Source: Pseudomonas jessenii (GTDB lineage: Bacteria; Pseudomonadota; Gammaproteobacteria; Pseudomonadales; Pseudomonadaceae). Taken from it: a stretch of 64,000 nucleotides of DNA. Position numbers and translations under genes: made by a program. The stretch is from the NCBI RefSeq assembly GCF_002236115.1, contig NZ_NIWT01000008.1:186001-250000 (forward strand). The letters are read 5' to 3'. Positions 24,057-34,619 of the stretch are shown in pieces. Under the pieces are notes generated by a model. That model saw only the letters and a list, made by a program, of their open reading frames with translations, had not been told where the DNA came from and searched no databases. Positions within the stretch are counted from its first letter, which is position 1. Each line of letters opens with the position of its first letter.

Positions 24057-25703
24057 TTAGAGAGCCATATCACTCGCAGCACTAGCTTTCGGCGCTTTCG
24101 CATCCGTATCGACAGTCACTGGCTTCACAGCCGGCGCAATCACCGCTGGTGGCGGAGTCAGTTCCAGCACCTTGGCGGTGTAGGCCCATTCTTCAGCAAC
24201 CTTCTCAGGGCTGGCGTTCAGCTGGGTGCCGTAGCTCGGTACGATCTGGTGCAGTTTTGCCTGCCACTCAGGGGTCGCGACCTTGTCCTTGAACACTTTC
24301 TGCAGCACGGTCAGCATGATCGGTGCGGCGGTCGATGCGCCTGGGGAGGCGCCCAGCAGGCCGGCGATGCTGCCGTCTTGCGAAGCGACGATTTCGGTGC
24401 CCAGTTTCAGCACGCCACCGGCGGCTTCATCACGCTTGATGATCTGCACGCGCTGGCCGGCTTGCCACAGGCGCCAGTCTTCAGCCTTGGCGTTCGGGAA
24501 GTATTCCTTCAGGGCGTTGAGGCGGTCTTCGTCAGACAGCATCAACTGGCCTGCCAGGTACTCGACCAGCGGGTATTCCTTGATGCCGACCTTGGTCATT
24601 GGCCACACGTTGTGGGTGGTCGTGGTGGTCAGCAGGTCCAGGTACGAACCTTCTTTCAGGAACTTGGTGCTGAAGGTCGCGAACGGGCCAAACAGGATCA
24701 CGCGCTTGCCGTCCAGCACGCGGGTGTCCAGGTGCGGAACCGACATCGGCGGTGCACCAACGGAGGCTTTGCCGTAGGCCTTGGCCAGGTGTTGCTCGGC
24801 GATGGTTGGGTTCTCGGTCACGAGGAACGAGCCGCCTACCGGGAAGCCTGCGTATTCCTTGGCTTCAGGAATGCCGGACTTCTGCAGCAGGTGCAGGGCA
24901 CCGCCGCCGGCACCGATGAACACGAACTTGGCGTCGGTTTCGGTCTTGCTGCCGTCTTTCAGGTTTTTGTAGCTGACACGCCAGCTGCCGTCTTCGTTCC
25001 GGGTGATGTCCTGTACTTCGCTGGACAGCTTCAAGTCGAACTTCGGCGTGGTTTGCAGGTGCGCAACGAACTGGCGGGTGATTTCGCCGAAGTTCACGTC
25101 GGTACCCAGCGGGCTCCAGGTGGCCGCGATCTTCTGGCTCGGGTCACGCCCTTCCATCATCAGCGGCACCCACTGCTTGATCACAGCCGGGTCTTCGGAG
25201 TACTGCATGCCAGCGAACAGCGGGCTCGCTTGCAGGGCTTCGTAGCGTTTTTTCAGGAACTTGATGTTGTCATCGCCCCACACGAAGCTCATGTGCGGTG
25301 TGGAGTTGATGAACGAACGCGGGTTCTTCAGCACGCCTTGCTGAACCTGCCAGGCCCAGAACTGACGGGAGATCTGGAACGCTTCGTTGATTTCAACGGC
25401 CTTCGGGATCGAAACCTTGCCGTTCTCGTCTTCAGGGGTGTAGTTCAGCTCGGCCAGGGCGGAGTGACCGGTACCGGCGTTGTTCCAGCCGTTGGAGCTT
25501 TCCTGGGCGACGCCGTCGAGGCGCTCGATCATTTCCATCGAAGTGCCGGGTTCCAGCTCATTGAGCCACACACCCAGGGTCGCGCTCATGATGCCGCCGC
25601 CGATCAGCAGTACGTCGACTTTCTTGGCTTCTTCGGCCTGGGCTGTCGTCATCCCCAACGACAAGGCCAGCCCCAGCAGGGCTGTGTTCACTTTCTTAAA
25701 CAT
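24057..25703 (-). CDS. mqo: Malate:quinone oxidoreductase
   Basis: A 548-aa FAD enzyme that oxidises malate to oxaloacetate and reduces quinone at the membrane. The FAD-binding LLIGGGIMSATLG is at residues 32-44; SSNGWNNAGTGHSALAELNY and GDDNIKFLKKRY are Mqo signatures. A leading hydrophobic segment (residues 5-23, ending TTAQAEE) resembles a signal peptide, as in one of the Pseudomonas Mqo isoforms. The ATG at 25703 has AGGTG six bases upstream; an in-frame GTG at 25712 is less likely. A strong terminator follows. Confidence 0.93.
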   Translation of the reverse strand: MFKKVNTALLGLALSLGMTTAQAEEAKKVDVLLIGGGIMSATLGVWLNELEPGTSMEMIERLDGVAQESSNGWNNAGTGHSALAELNYTPEDENGKVSIPKAVEINEAFQISRQFWAWQVQQGVLKNPRSFINSTPHMSFVWGDDNIKFLKKRYEALQASPLFAGMQYSEDPAVIKQWVPLMMEGRDPSQKIAATWSPLGTDVNFGEITRQFVAHLQTTPKFDLKLSSEVQDITRNEDGSWRVSYKNLKDGSKTETDAKFVFIGAGGGALHLLQKSGIPEAKEYAGFPVGGSFLVTENPTIAEQHLAKAYGKASVGAPPMSVPHLDTRVLDGKRVILFGPFATFSTKFLKEGSYLDLLTTTTTHNVWPMTKVGIKEYPLVEYLAGQLMLSDEDRLNALKEYFPNAKAEDWRLWQAGQRVQIIKRDEAAGGVLKLGTEIVASQDGSIAGLLGASPGASTAAPIMLTVLQKVFKDKVATPEWQAKLHQIVPSYGTQLNASPEKVAEEWAYTAKVLELTPPPAVIAPAVKPVTVDTDAKAPKASAASDMAL

Positions 25704-26094
25704 CTGTAGCACCTATGATAAAACGCCATCCGCCCTTCCATCCTCATGCGCACAGCCCCGTGTTTCACGGCAGTCACGGGTGCGGCACTCAAGGATTGCA
25801 GGGTGGGCACACAAGGCCGACGAACCGCATCGACCCCACTTTAATGTCCCTTCTGAACTGACTTTTTATCTTTATTGGCTTCAGCTACTTGAGCGACAGT
25901 GATTCTGCTCGCCCGTCTCAAGGACAGGAAAACTGAATAGATCAAACCAAGTTGTCGCGAAGAATATCACGACAAGGCTTACCCGCGCGTCTGTTCCCGA
26001 CCGGTTAGCCCGGGCCCGGGCGCCCGGCCTTCTATACTCATCCTGTTTTTCTCAACGAGTGTGTGAGCAACAGCCATCAGCGATAGGAGCAGTC
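25704..26094. other. Divergent intergenic region mqo/ilvD
   Basis: 391 bp between the divergently transcribed mqo and ilvD. It holds a 14-bp perfect GC palindrome (GCCCGGGCCCGGGC, 26008-26021) and TATACT at 26033-26038, a good -10 for ilvD with only weak -35 candidates. A CGTGTTTCACG-like inverted repeat lies near 25760. No gene seen. Confidence 0.5.
26008..26038 (+). promoter_or_regulatory. Putative ilvD promoter with upstream GC palindrome
   Basis: TATACT (26033-26038) lies 57 bp before the ilvD start. The palindrome GCCCGGGCCCGGGC at 26008-26021 occupies the -35 region, which lacks a consensus hexamer, so the promoter may need an activator or be repressed at this site. Confidence 0.35.
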
Positions 26095-27777
<1,683 letters not shown>

Positions 27778-27806
27778 GCCGCTGGTCCTGCGTTTTCTGG
27801 GCTATT

Positions 27807-27888
27807 GCCATCGCGAGCAAGCTCGCTCCCACAGTTGATCTTCGGCAAATGGAGATCCCCTGTGGGAGCGAGCTTGCTCGCGATGGCG
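27807..27888. repeat. REP pair
   Basis: Inverted GCGAGCAAGCTCGCTCCCAC (27812-27831) then forward GTGGGAGCGAGCTTGCTCGC (27862-27881), head to head, 30 bp apart. Confidence 0.9.
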
Positions 27889-27968
27889 TCCTGTCAGGCA
27901 CCCCCTACCTCAAAACCTGAACCGATCAACCGACCGCGACAGCTGCCCCGCCGAAGCCGTCCACCCGA

Positions 27969-28619
27969 TCACCTTGCAGTCGTCACCGGTTGCTTTTGCG
28001 CCATGCCGCGCAAAGACACCAGCGACAGGCTGACAAACGCACCGGCGACCGCGATGGCCATGTCCTTTTGCGAATCCCAGGGATCGTTTTGCGCACCGAC
28101 GAAGGCCTTCGCCGTGTCTTTGCCCAGGAAAGCACCGCCGATCCATTCCACCAGCTCGTACAAGGCGGATGTCGACAGCATGATGTTCAGGGTCACGAAA
28201 AACAGCCAGAACCCGCGCAGTGGCGTCAGCCGCCACAGCACTTCGCGCACCGGATAAACCAGCAGCAGCCCATAGCTCAGATGTACCAGGCGGTCGTAGT
28301 GATTGCGATGAGCACCTGTCGCCCGGTCGAAACTGAAGCCCAACCACGCCGAAGACCATTGTTCGTAAGGCACCAGGGAATAGGTGTAGTGGGCGCCCAG
28401 TTCATGCACGCACAGAAACGCAAACACCAGCGTGATGGACACCGCAGACAAGCGGAACCGCCGTGAAACCGCCACCAGCGTCCCCACCAGCAACAGCACC
28501 AGCAGGTTCTCCAGCGCCCAGTCCACGCGGCTGCGGGGAGCAAAACCCGACACCACGACAATCACCAGAAACACCATGAGCAACGTCAGGTCGTGCCGTA
28601 AACGCGGGTCAGGCTGCAT
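27969..28619 (-). CDS. DUF2238 (YjdF-like) membrane protein
   Basis: A 216-aa inner-membrane protein with about six hydrophobic segments. Typical DUF2238 features are HELGAHYTYSLVPYEQW (about residues 67-83), HNHYDRLVHLSYGLLLVYPV and ALYELVEWIGG, with clustered His/Tyr/Asp/Glu that look like a buried catalytic or metal site. The role in the cell is unknown. It is convergent with ilvD. Confidence 0.8.
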   Translation of the reverse strand: MQPDPRLRHDLTLLMVFLVIVVVSGFAPRSRVDWALENLLVLLLVGTLVAVSRRFRLSAVSITLVFAFLCVHELGAHYTYSLVPYEQWSSAWLGFSFDRATGAHRNHYDRLVHLSYGLLLVYPVREVLWRLTPLRGFWLFFVTLNIMLSTSALYELVEWIGGAFLGKDTAKAFVGAQNDPWDSQKDMAIAVAGAFVSLSLVSLRGMAQKQPVTTAR

Positions 28620-28776
28620 GGCGCAATACCTCGAAGTCAGGGCATCGCCCTTTTAACTTCGAGGTACGGTCACCGGGCAAGTTCGCTTTTTTCCTCCATC
28701 GCATGCTACGTTGTACGATGACTGACGAATACTCGAGCAGTCGTCGCGCTATCCCTACAACAACAAGGAAACACCC

Positions 28777-29208
28777 ATGAAAAAAGCAACAGTGCTGATT
28801 GGTTTTCTGTGCCTGTTCAGTGGCTACGTCGCCGCCGCCCCGGCCGCCGCGGACAAAGACGTGGCCCAGGCTGTCGACCACCTGACCCAGGCCATGCTGC
28901 ACAAAGACATCCCTGAGCTGAACGCCTTGACCGCCGAGAACCTGACCTACGGGCATTCCAGCGGCAAGATCCAGGACAAGCAGGCCTTCATCGCCGACAT
29001 CGAAACCGGCAAAAGCGCCTTCAAGACCCTTGAGATGCAAAACCAGACCATTACCGTCTCGGGCGATGTCGCGCTGGTCCGTCACCACTTCTCGGCGCAA
29101 GCGCTCAAAGGCACTGAGGTGGTGCCCACCGAAATCGAAAACTTCCAGATCTGGCAAAAGCAGAAGGGCAAATGGCTGCTGGTAGGACGGCAGGCGTTCA
29201 AGTTCTGA
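28777..29208 (+). CDS. Exported NTF2-like (DUF4440/SnoaL) protein
   Basis: A 143-aa protein with a signal peptide (residues 1-22, ending GYVAAAPAA) and a single NTF2-like cone fold: VDHLTQAMLHKDIPELNALT (helix), LTYGHSSGKIQDKQAFI and a C-terminal sheet ending WQKQKGKWLLVGRQAFKF. DUF4440 proteins of this type are periplasmic and mostly uncharacterised. The start has AAGGA eight bases upstream. Confidence 0.78.
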   Translation: MKKATVLIGFLCLFSGYVAAAPAAADKDVAQAVDHLTQAMLHKDIPELNALTAENLTYGHSSGKIQDKQAFIADIETGKSAFKTLEMQNQTITVSGDVALVRHHFSAQALKGTEVVPTEIENFQIWQKQKGKWLLVGRQAFKF

Positions 29209-29233
29209 TGCATTGCTAAAACCGCCCCATAAC

Positions 29234-29327
29234 CTGTGGGAGCGAGCTTGCTCGCGATAGCGTCATGCCAGTCGACATTGATGTTGAATGGACTACCGAA
29301 TCGCGAGCAAGCTCGCTCCCACAGGTT
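29234..29327. repeat. REP pair (REPIN)
   Basis: Forward copy from 29235 and inverted copy to 29326, separated by about 45 bp. Confidence 0.9.
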
Positions 29328-29338
29328 TTTCGGGTGAA

Positions 29339-30154
29339 TCAGTTGCCCCTCCATTCCCGCGGGCTGAGCCCGGTCTTGCGACGAAACGCCCGGGCCAGTG
29401 CCGAGGGGCTTTCGTAACCGACTTCCTCGGCAATCAACGCAATCGGCCGGCCCTCGCGCAAGCGCTTTTGCGCCAGGCTGATGCGCCAGCTCACCAGATA
29501 ATCCACCGGCGTCTGCCCGACCACCCGGCGAAAATGTTCGGCGAAACTGGCCCGCGACATGTTGGCGGCGACCGAAAGTTCGGCCACGCTCCAAGCCTTG
29601 GCCGGGGTTTCATGCATCAGGCTCAGAGGCCGCGCCAGGCGCGCATCGGCGAGGCCGGCCATCATGCCCGGTTGCTGGCCACCCGTACTCAGAATGTGCC
29701 GCAGCAACAGAATCACCAGCAATTCAAACAACCGGTCCATTACGGCTTCACGCCCGCATGTGCCGTCAAACGCCTCGTTGAACAGCCATTCCAGAGTCCC
29801 GGCCAGTGCCGGGATTTCATCGAGCTTGAGCACCAGGTAATCAGGCAGTGCCGCCGCCAGGGCATTGCCCGCGCCGCCGTCGAAATCCAGGGTCGCGCAG
29901 ACCAGTTGCGTGCCGGACGCTTCTGAAGCGAACAGGCGATGCCGATAGGGCCGGGGGAAAAATATCAGGGTCGGTTCGGTCAGTTGCAGATCCGGCTGAT
30001 CCCCCAACCTGAGCAGCAACTCACCCGCCTGAAGCAGGTGCAAATGACCGCTGACCTGTTGGCCGTCGAAGGCGGTGGTACCGCAAAACGTGCCGCTATG
30101 GAACGTGCCGGCATTGACGCCAAAGTGTGTGAGCAACGTAGACAAGCGATCCAT
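29339..30154 (-). CDS. AraC-family regulator with cupin-type N-terminus
   Basis: A 271-aa regulator. The N-terminal half (about residues 1-120) is a cupin-like AraC_binding domain (GTFCGTTAFDGQQVSGHLHL, GELLLRLG). The C-terminal 100 residues hold two helix-turn-helix motifs (WSVAELSVAANMSRASFAEHF and ALIAEEVGYESPSALARAF) and end with TGLSPREWRG. It is divergent from the AhpD-like gene at 30289 (134-bp gap), which it probably controls; this pairing is common for the family. Confidence 0.85.
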   Translation of the reverse strand: MDRLSTLLTHFGVNAGTFHSGTFCGTTAFDGQQVSGHLHLLQAGELLLRLGDQPDLQLTEPTLIFFPRPYRHRLFASEASGTQLVCATLDFDGGAGNALAAALPDYLVLKLDEIPALAGTLEWLFNEAFDGTCGREAVMDRLFELLVILLLRHILSTGGQQPGMMAGLADARLARPLSLMHETPAKAWSVAELSVAANMSRASFAEHFRRVVGQTPVDYLVSWRISLAQKRLREGRPIALIAEEVGYESPSALARAFRRKTGLSPREWRGN

Positions 30155-30288
30155 GACAAGGCTCCCGAAGGCAGTTCTGGACGATCTGTCGCATATCCTC
30201 GACGATTTGCACCCAACAAGCCAGGCGTTCTCCCTAACATCAGCTCCGTACCCAGCGCATTCCGCGCTTCACACCACGGAGTATCACC

Positions 30289-30807
30289 ATGACCCGCATT
30301 GCCCCGATCAGCCTGGAACACGCCACCGACGCCACCCGCCCGCTGCTGGAAGGCGTGCAGAAGAAAATCGGCTTTTTGCCCAACGTCTTCAAAGTATTGG
30401 CCCACGCCCCGGCGGTGTTGGCCTCGTACCTGCAAAACTCGGCCGCACTGAGCAAGACGTCCTTAAGCGCCACGGAAAAAGAAGCGGTGTCCCTGGCTAC
30501 TTCGCAGGTCAACGGCTGCGACTACTGCCTGGCCGCTCACACGCTGTTCGCCAGCAAGGCCGGGCTGTCGAAGCAGGACATCCTCAGCGCACGACACGGT
30601 GAACTAAACGCCATAGCCACCCTCGCCCGCCAGATCACCGAAAGCCGTGGCCACCTGACGGTCGAACAGATCGCCGCTGCGCGTGCCGCCGGTATCGACG
30701 ACGGCAAGATCATCGAAGTGATCGCCCATGTAGCTTCGCAGACATTGACCAACTACCTGAACAACGCCGTGCTGACCGACCTCGACTTCCCGGCCATCGA
30801 TGCCTGA
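30289..30807 (+). CDS. Carboxymuconolactone decarboxylase/AhpD-like peroxidase-related protein
   Basis: A 172-aa alpha-helical protein. The redox motif C-x2-C-x3-H is present as NGCDYCLAAHTLF (about residues 75-87), with the upstream Glu of the AhpD proton relay in ATEKEAVSLATSQ. IGFLPNVFKVLAHAPAVL at the N-terminus is typical of the peroxidase-related CMD subfamily. A role as a small thiol peroxidase or disulfide reductase under AraC control is likely. Confidence 0.82.
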   Translation: MTRIAPISLEHATDATRPLLEGVQKKIGFLPNVFKVLAHAPAVLASYLQNSAALSKTSLSATEKEAVSLATSQVNGCDYCLAAHTLFASKAGLSKQDILSARHGELNAIATLARQITESRGHLTVEQIAAARAAGIDDGKIIEVIAHVASQTLTNYLNNAVLTDLDFPAIDA

Positions 30808-30838
30808 GCCCATCTAGCGTAAATCCAGTCTGAAAAAA

Positions 30839-30952
30839 CCTGTGGGAGCGAACCGAAACCTGTGGGAGTGAGCTTGCTCGCGATGAGGGTGTGCCAGTCG
30901 ACATCATAGGTGTCTGACATACCGCTATCGCGAGCAAGCTCGCTCCCACAGG
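30839..30952. repeat. REP doublet with an extra partial copy
   Basis: A truncated forward REP (GTGGGAGCGAAC at 30842) is followed by a full forward copy from 30861 and an inverted copy ending at 30950. Confidence 0.85.
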
Positions 30953-30990
30953 TTCAGCGTCACTTCAGATTGATCGTGATCATAAGACGA

Positions 30991-32079
30991 TCAGGTATTG
31001 GTTTTCAGCTTGGTCCACAACCTCGTGCTCAACCGTGCGATGGCCGCGGGCAAGTCCTCGACGGTGAACAGCTTGTCCATCACGTTTTTCGGCGGGTAGA
31101 TCGCCAGGTCCTGCTTCACCGCCGGGTCAACGAAGGCATCCGCCGCACTGTTGGGGTTGGCGTAATGGATGCTGTTGCTGATGTTGGCAATCACCTTCGG
31201 CTCCAGCAGGTAGTTCATGTAGCCGTAGCCGTTGCGCTCATGGGGTGCGTTCTTGGGCATGACGACCATGTCCAGCCACAAGGTGGAACCCTCGTCCGGG
31301 ATCGAGTAGGCAATATCGATCCCGTTTTTCGCCTCCCTGGCACTGGCGGCGGCCTGCACGATATCGCCGTTGAAACCGATCACCGCGCAGACGTTACCGT
31401 TGGCCAGGTCGCTGATGTACTTGGACGCATGGAAATACTGGACGTAAGGCCGGATCTTCAGCAGCGCCTGCTCGGCTTTCTTGTAGTCGGCAGGCTCATG
31501 GCTGTGGGGCGGCAGGCCCAGATAGTTAAGCGTGATCGGCAGGATCTGCGTCGGGTTGTCGATGATCGCCACCCCACATTCGCTGAGCTTCTTGATGTTG
31601 TTCTCGTCGAAAAACAGGCTCCAGGACCGGGTGACGTCGGTATTGCCGAAGATCGCCTTGATCTTCTCGACGTTGTAACCGATGCCCGCCGTGCCCCACA
31701 TGTAGGGGTAGCCGTACTGGTTGCCCGGATCGTTGACCTCAAGTTTTTTCATCAGCGCCGGATCGAGGTTTTTCCAGTTGGGCAACTGGCTCCGGTCGAG
31801 TTTCTGGATGGCACCGGCCTTGATCAGGCGCGACAGGAAGTGGTTCGACGGGCTGACCACGTCATACCCGGTGTTGCCGGTCATCAGCTTCGACTCCAGC
31901 ACTTCGTTGCTGTCGTGTATGTCGTAGGTCGCCTTGATCCCGGTTTCCTTGTTGAAGTTGACCAGGGTGTCGTCGGCGATGTAGCCGTTCCAGTTGGAAA
32001 TATTGACGGTTTCGTCGGCATGAGTCGCGGCGGAAAAGGTCGAGATCAGGGCCACAAGGGAAAGCGTATTGACGCGCAT
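30991..32079 (-). CDS. Polyamine ABC transporter substrate-binding protein (PotF/SpuD-like)
   Basis: A 362-aa periplasmic binding protein with a signal peptide (residues 1-21, ATHADE). NISNWNGYIADDTLVNFNKE at the mature N-terminus is the PotF/SpuD signature, as are GYDVVSPSNHFLSRLIKAG and NYLLEPKVIANISNSIHYANP. AAGGTGA lies six bases before the ATG. No permease genes are adjacent, so it may supply an importer encoded elsewhere. It follows an FAD amine oxidase gene by 54 bp, which suggests uptake and oxidation of the same polyamine. Confidence 0.87.
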   Translation of the reverse strand: MRVNTLSLVALISTFSAATHADETVNISNWNGYIADDTLVNFNKETGIKATYDIHDSNEVLESKLMTGNTGYDVVSPSNHFLSRLIKAGAIQKLDRSQLPNWKNLDPALMKKLEVNDPGNQYGYPYMWGTAGIGYNVEKIKAIFGNTDVTRSWSLFFDENNIKKLSECGVAIIDNPTQILPITLNYLGLPPHSHEPADYKKAEQALLKIRPYVQYFHASKYISDLANGNVCAVIGFNGDIVQAAASAREAKNGIDIAYSIPDEGSTLWLDMVVMPKNAPHERNGYGYMNYLLEPKVIANISNSIHYANPNSAADAFVDPAVKQDLAIYPPKNVMDKLFTVEDLPAAIARLSTRLWTKLKTNT

Positions 32080-32133
32080 GTTGAATCACCTTCGATGGGA
32101 AGTGCTTTTGTTCTTGTTGTGAAATGGGTGTTT

Positions 32134-33435
32134 TCAGATTTCGCTTCTGGCCCGGACCGTCTCCACGCGCATACGCAGCATGGCACCGATGTCGAGCAAG
32201 GGCTTGGGCGGCAGCCAGCCGGGTTGTGCCCGTTGAATGACCGATTGCAGCAACGGCGAATCACGACCCGAGGCCAACTCCACCAGCAAGCGGCCCCACA
32301 GCGTGCCCCGTGCCACGCCGGAACCATTGCACCCGGCCACGGCGAAAACGCCCTCCTCGACTTTGCCGAAATACGGCTGCCCGGAACGCGAAGCGCTGAG
32401 ATGACCGGTCCAGGTGTATTCGATGTCCTGCTCGCCGAGCATCGGGAAACGTCGTTGCAACCCCAGCACATGGTGCTGGCGGCGGATCGACAATTCGCTC
32501 AATGAAAGATCCCGCGAGCGGTATTCCGCGGTGTTGCGGATCATCACCCGGCGATCCGGGGTCAGGCGCACCGTGGCGCCCAACGGGCGGGTCGACAGCA
32601 CACCCCAGGACGCTGGCGCACCAAGGGCTTGAAACTCTTGATCGCTGAGCGGCCGCGTAAGGCTGGCGCTGAGCTCCATTGCGAAGGTGCCGCTGTCATC
32701 GATGCCCGCGCGAGGGATAAAGGCGTTCAGGCAGACCAAAACCTGTTTGGCTTCGACACAGCCGTTTTGGCCCCGGGCGCGAATCCGGCCGTCACCCAGG
32801 CGCTCAAGACCTGCGATATCGGTGTTCTCGTAGACCGTCACTGTCGGCGGCAGGGCATCGAGCAAGCCCCTAACGTACTTCGCCGGTTGCAGCAGCGCAT
32901 TGCCGTTGCCGCACCAGATCGCGGCGCGGTAGTGCCGGCTGCCGAGTTTTTCGATCAATGGCTCGCCTTGCAGAAATTGCGCGCTGGCGCCAACGGCACG
33001 CAGGGTCTGCAGCTTGGCCTCGACGTGAGTCAGCTTGCGTGGGTCGCTGACGGCGAAGAAGTAGCCCGATTCCCTGAAGTCGCATTCGATGCCATGGCGG
33101 GTGATCTGCTTGCGGACTTCGTCGGCGGCTGCGCGGCCGATTGCCGTATCCGCTTGATACCCGGCGAATCCGTCGCTACCCAGTAGCTCCCCGGCAGCGG
33201 GATGCTCATGAGCCACCACAAAACCGGAGTTGCGCGCCGAAGCGCCTTGCGCGGCACGCTGGCGGTCAACAACCACGATACGTGCCTGGGGGTGCATTTG
33301 CGCCAGAGCGTGCGCCGCACTTAGGCCGGTGATGCCAGCACCGATCACCAGCCAATCGGCTTGCTGCGCGCCTTTGAGCGGCTCGCGCAAGGGGGAACTC
33401 CCCGCTTGCGCAATCCAGCCACAGATATTTTCCAT
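32134..33435 (-). CDS. FAD-dependent amine oxidoreductase (PuuB/DadA-like)
   Basis: A 433-aa flavoprotein of the DAO family. The FAD-binding motif is LVIGAGITGLSAAHALAQ (about residues 29-46), with RNSGFVV in the substrate region and YTWTGHLSASRSGQPYFG near the C-terminus. It resembles gamma-glutamylputrescine oxidoreductases, which oxidise the free amine of glutamylated putrescine. The neighbour is a PotF-like binding protein, and a LysR gene is divergent 163 bp away. The exact substrate is inferred from context only. Confidence 0.82.
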   Translation of the reverse strand: MENICGWIAQAGSSPLREPLKGAQQADWLVIGAGITGLSAAHALAQMHPQARIVVVDRQRAAQGASARNSGFVVAHEHPAAGELLGSDGFAGYQADTAIGRAAADEVRKQITRHGIECDFRESGYFFAVSDPRKLTHVEAKLQTLRAVGASAQFLQGEPLIEKLGSRHYRAAIWCGNGNALLQPAKYVRGLLDALPPTVTVYENTDIAGLERLGDGRIRARGQNGCVEAKQVLVCLNAFIPRAGIDDSGTFAMELSASLTRPLSDQEFQALGAPASWGVLSTRPLGATVRLTPDRRVMIRNTAEYRSRDLSLSELSIRRQHHVLGLQRRFPMLGEQDIEYTWTGHLSASRSGQPYFGKVEEGVFAVAGCNGSGVARGTLWGRLLVELASGRDSPLLQSVIQRAQPGWLPPKPLLDIGAMLRMRVETVRARSEI

Positions 33436-33598
33436 GTGTCACCTCAGGTTCTTGTTCTGCGAACCGTCTCGATCCAAAACAGCACTGCATGCAGAATTTG
33501 CATAAGCTGTTTTCGAGGACGGTGGCGATGACTAGAATCTAAAGGCTCAAAACGCAGGCAACCAACGTTATTAAATCATCGAGGTATTCTGAAAACGC

Positions 33599-34498
33599 AT
33601 GGACAAGATTCGCCACGTGCCCTCGCTGCAGGGCTTGCAGGCTTTGGTCGAGGTTGCCGGGTCAGGCAGCTTCACCCAAGCGGCGCAAAAGCTCTGCCTG
33701 ACCCAGAGCGCGGTGAGCCGACAGATTCAGCAACTGGAGAGCCACTTTGGCCTGCCGCTGTTTGTCAGGAGCAGCCGCAGCCTTCAACTGACCGCCGAGG
33801 GCGAACAGGTACTGGCCAGCGCCCGCAGCATCCTTGAACAGTTGCGTACCCTCGAAGACCGGCTCGCGCCGCAAAAACGCCCGTTCCGCATTCGCATGCA
33901 CGTGTCACTGGCGGTGCGCTGGCTGCTGCCCAAACTGAGCGATTTCTACCGGCATCACCCGGACGTATCCCTGGCAATCGAAACCGTGGCCACCGAAGTG
34001 GTCGAGCCGGCCAGCGACAGTGACGCCTACATTCTCTATCTGCCTGAGCCGTCCACAGCGCCCGATTGCCTGACCCTGTTCGAAGAGGCATTGGTGCCCG
34101 TGTGCGCGCCAGGGCTCGGCACCAACGACCGGCCATTGGCTTCGCAAGAAGATCTGTCGGGTTTCGCGTTGCTGCACCGCTCCTCTGATCAACATGACTG
34201 GAAGGTCTGGCTGTCAGCCCATGGTGGCATGTCGCTGCATGACTACCGGCACATCCCTTTCAACCTCGACGAACTGGCACTCGATGCCGCCGCCCGGGGC
34301 CTGGGCGTGGCGATGACCGACATGACCCTGGCGGGTGAGTCGATTCAACGGGGCGAACTGGTGATTCCGTTCGGGGAGCCGTTGAAGACACGGGGGATCT
34401 ACTCGTTGTGCCTGCAACCCTCGGCGGCATCGCACCCAGCCTGCGCACCGGTCATGCAATGGTTTGCCGCGCAAACCACAACACCGCCAGTCAACTAA
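33599..34498 (+). CDS. LysR-family transcriptional regulator
   Basis: A 299-aa LysR protein: winged HTH at residues 7-66 (LQALVEVAGSGSFTQAAQKL, LTQSAVSRQIQQLESHFGLP) and a GcvA-like periplasmic-binding-type effector domain (about 90-295). It is divergent from the amine oxidase gene and so probably regulates the oxidase/binding-protein pair. The following REPIN separates it from the convergent tct operon. Confidence 0.88.
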   Translation: MDKIRHVPSLQGLQALVEVAGSGSFTQAAQKLCLTQSAVSRQIQQLESHFGLPLFVRSSRSLQLTAEGEQVLASARSILEQLRTLEDRLAPQKRPFRIRMHVSLAVRWLLPKLSDFYRHHPDVSLAIETVATEVVEPASDSDAYILYLPEPSTAPDCLTLFEEALVPVCAPGLGTNDRPLASQEDLSGFALLHRSSDQHDWKVWLSAHGGMSLHDYRHIPFNLDELALDAAARGLGVAMTDMTLAGESIQRGELVIPFGEPLKTRGIYSLCLQPSAASHPACAPVMQWFAAQTTTPPVN

Positions 34499-34508
34499 GC
34501 CCCAGAAT

Positions 34509-34602
34509 CTGTGGGAGCGAGCTTGCTCGCGATGAGGGCGTGCCAGTCGGTATCACAGGTGTCTGACACACCGCTATCGCGAGCAAGCTCGCTCCCACAG
34601 GA
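34509..34602. repeat. REP pair (REPIN)
   Basis: Forward copy from 34510 and inverted copy to 34600. The spacer shares GTGTCTGACA with the REPINs at 30.9 and 37.8 kb. Confidence 0.9.
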
Positions 34603-34619
34603 ATTGCGCATCGCAGGAC

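Noticed and set aside
24249..25709. 486-codon plus-strand frame opposite mqo
   Set aside because: Antisense of intact mqo; composition typical of a high-GC shadow frame.
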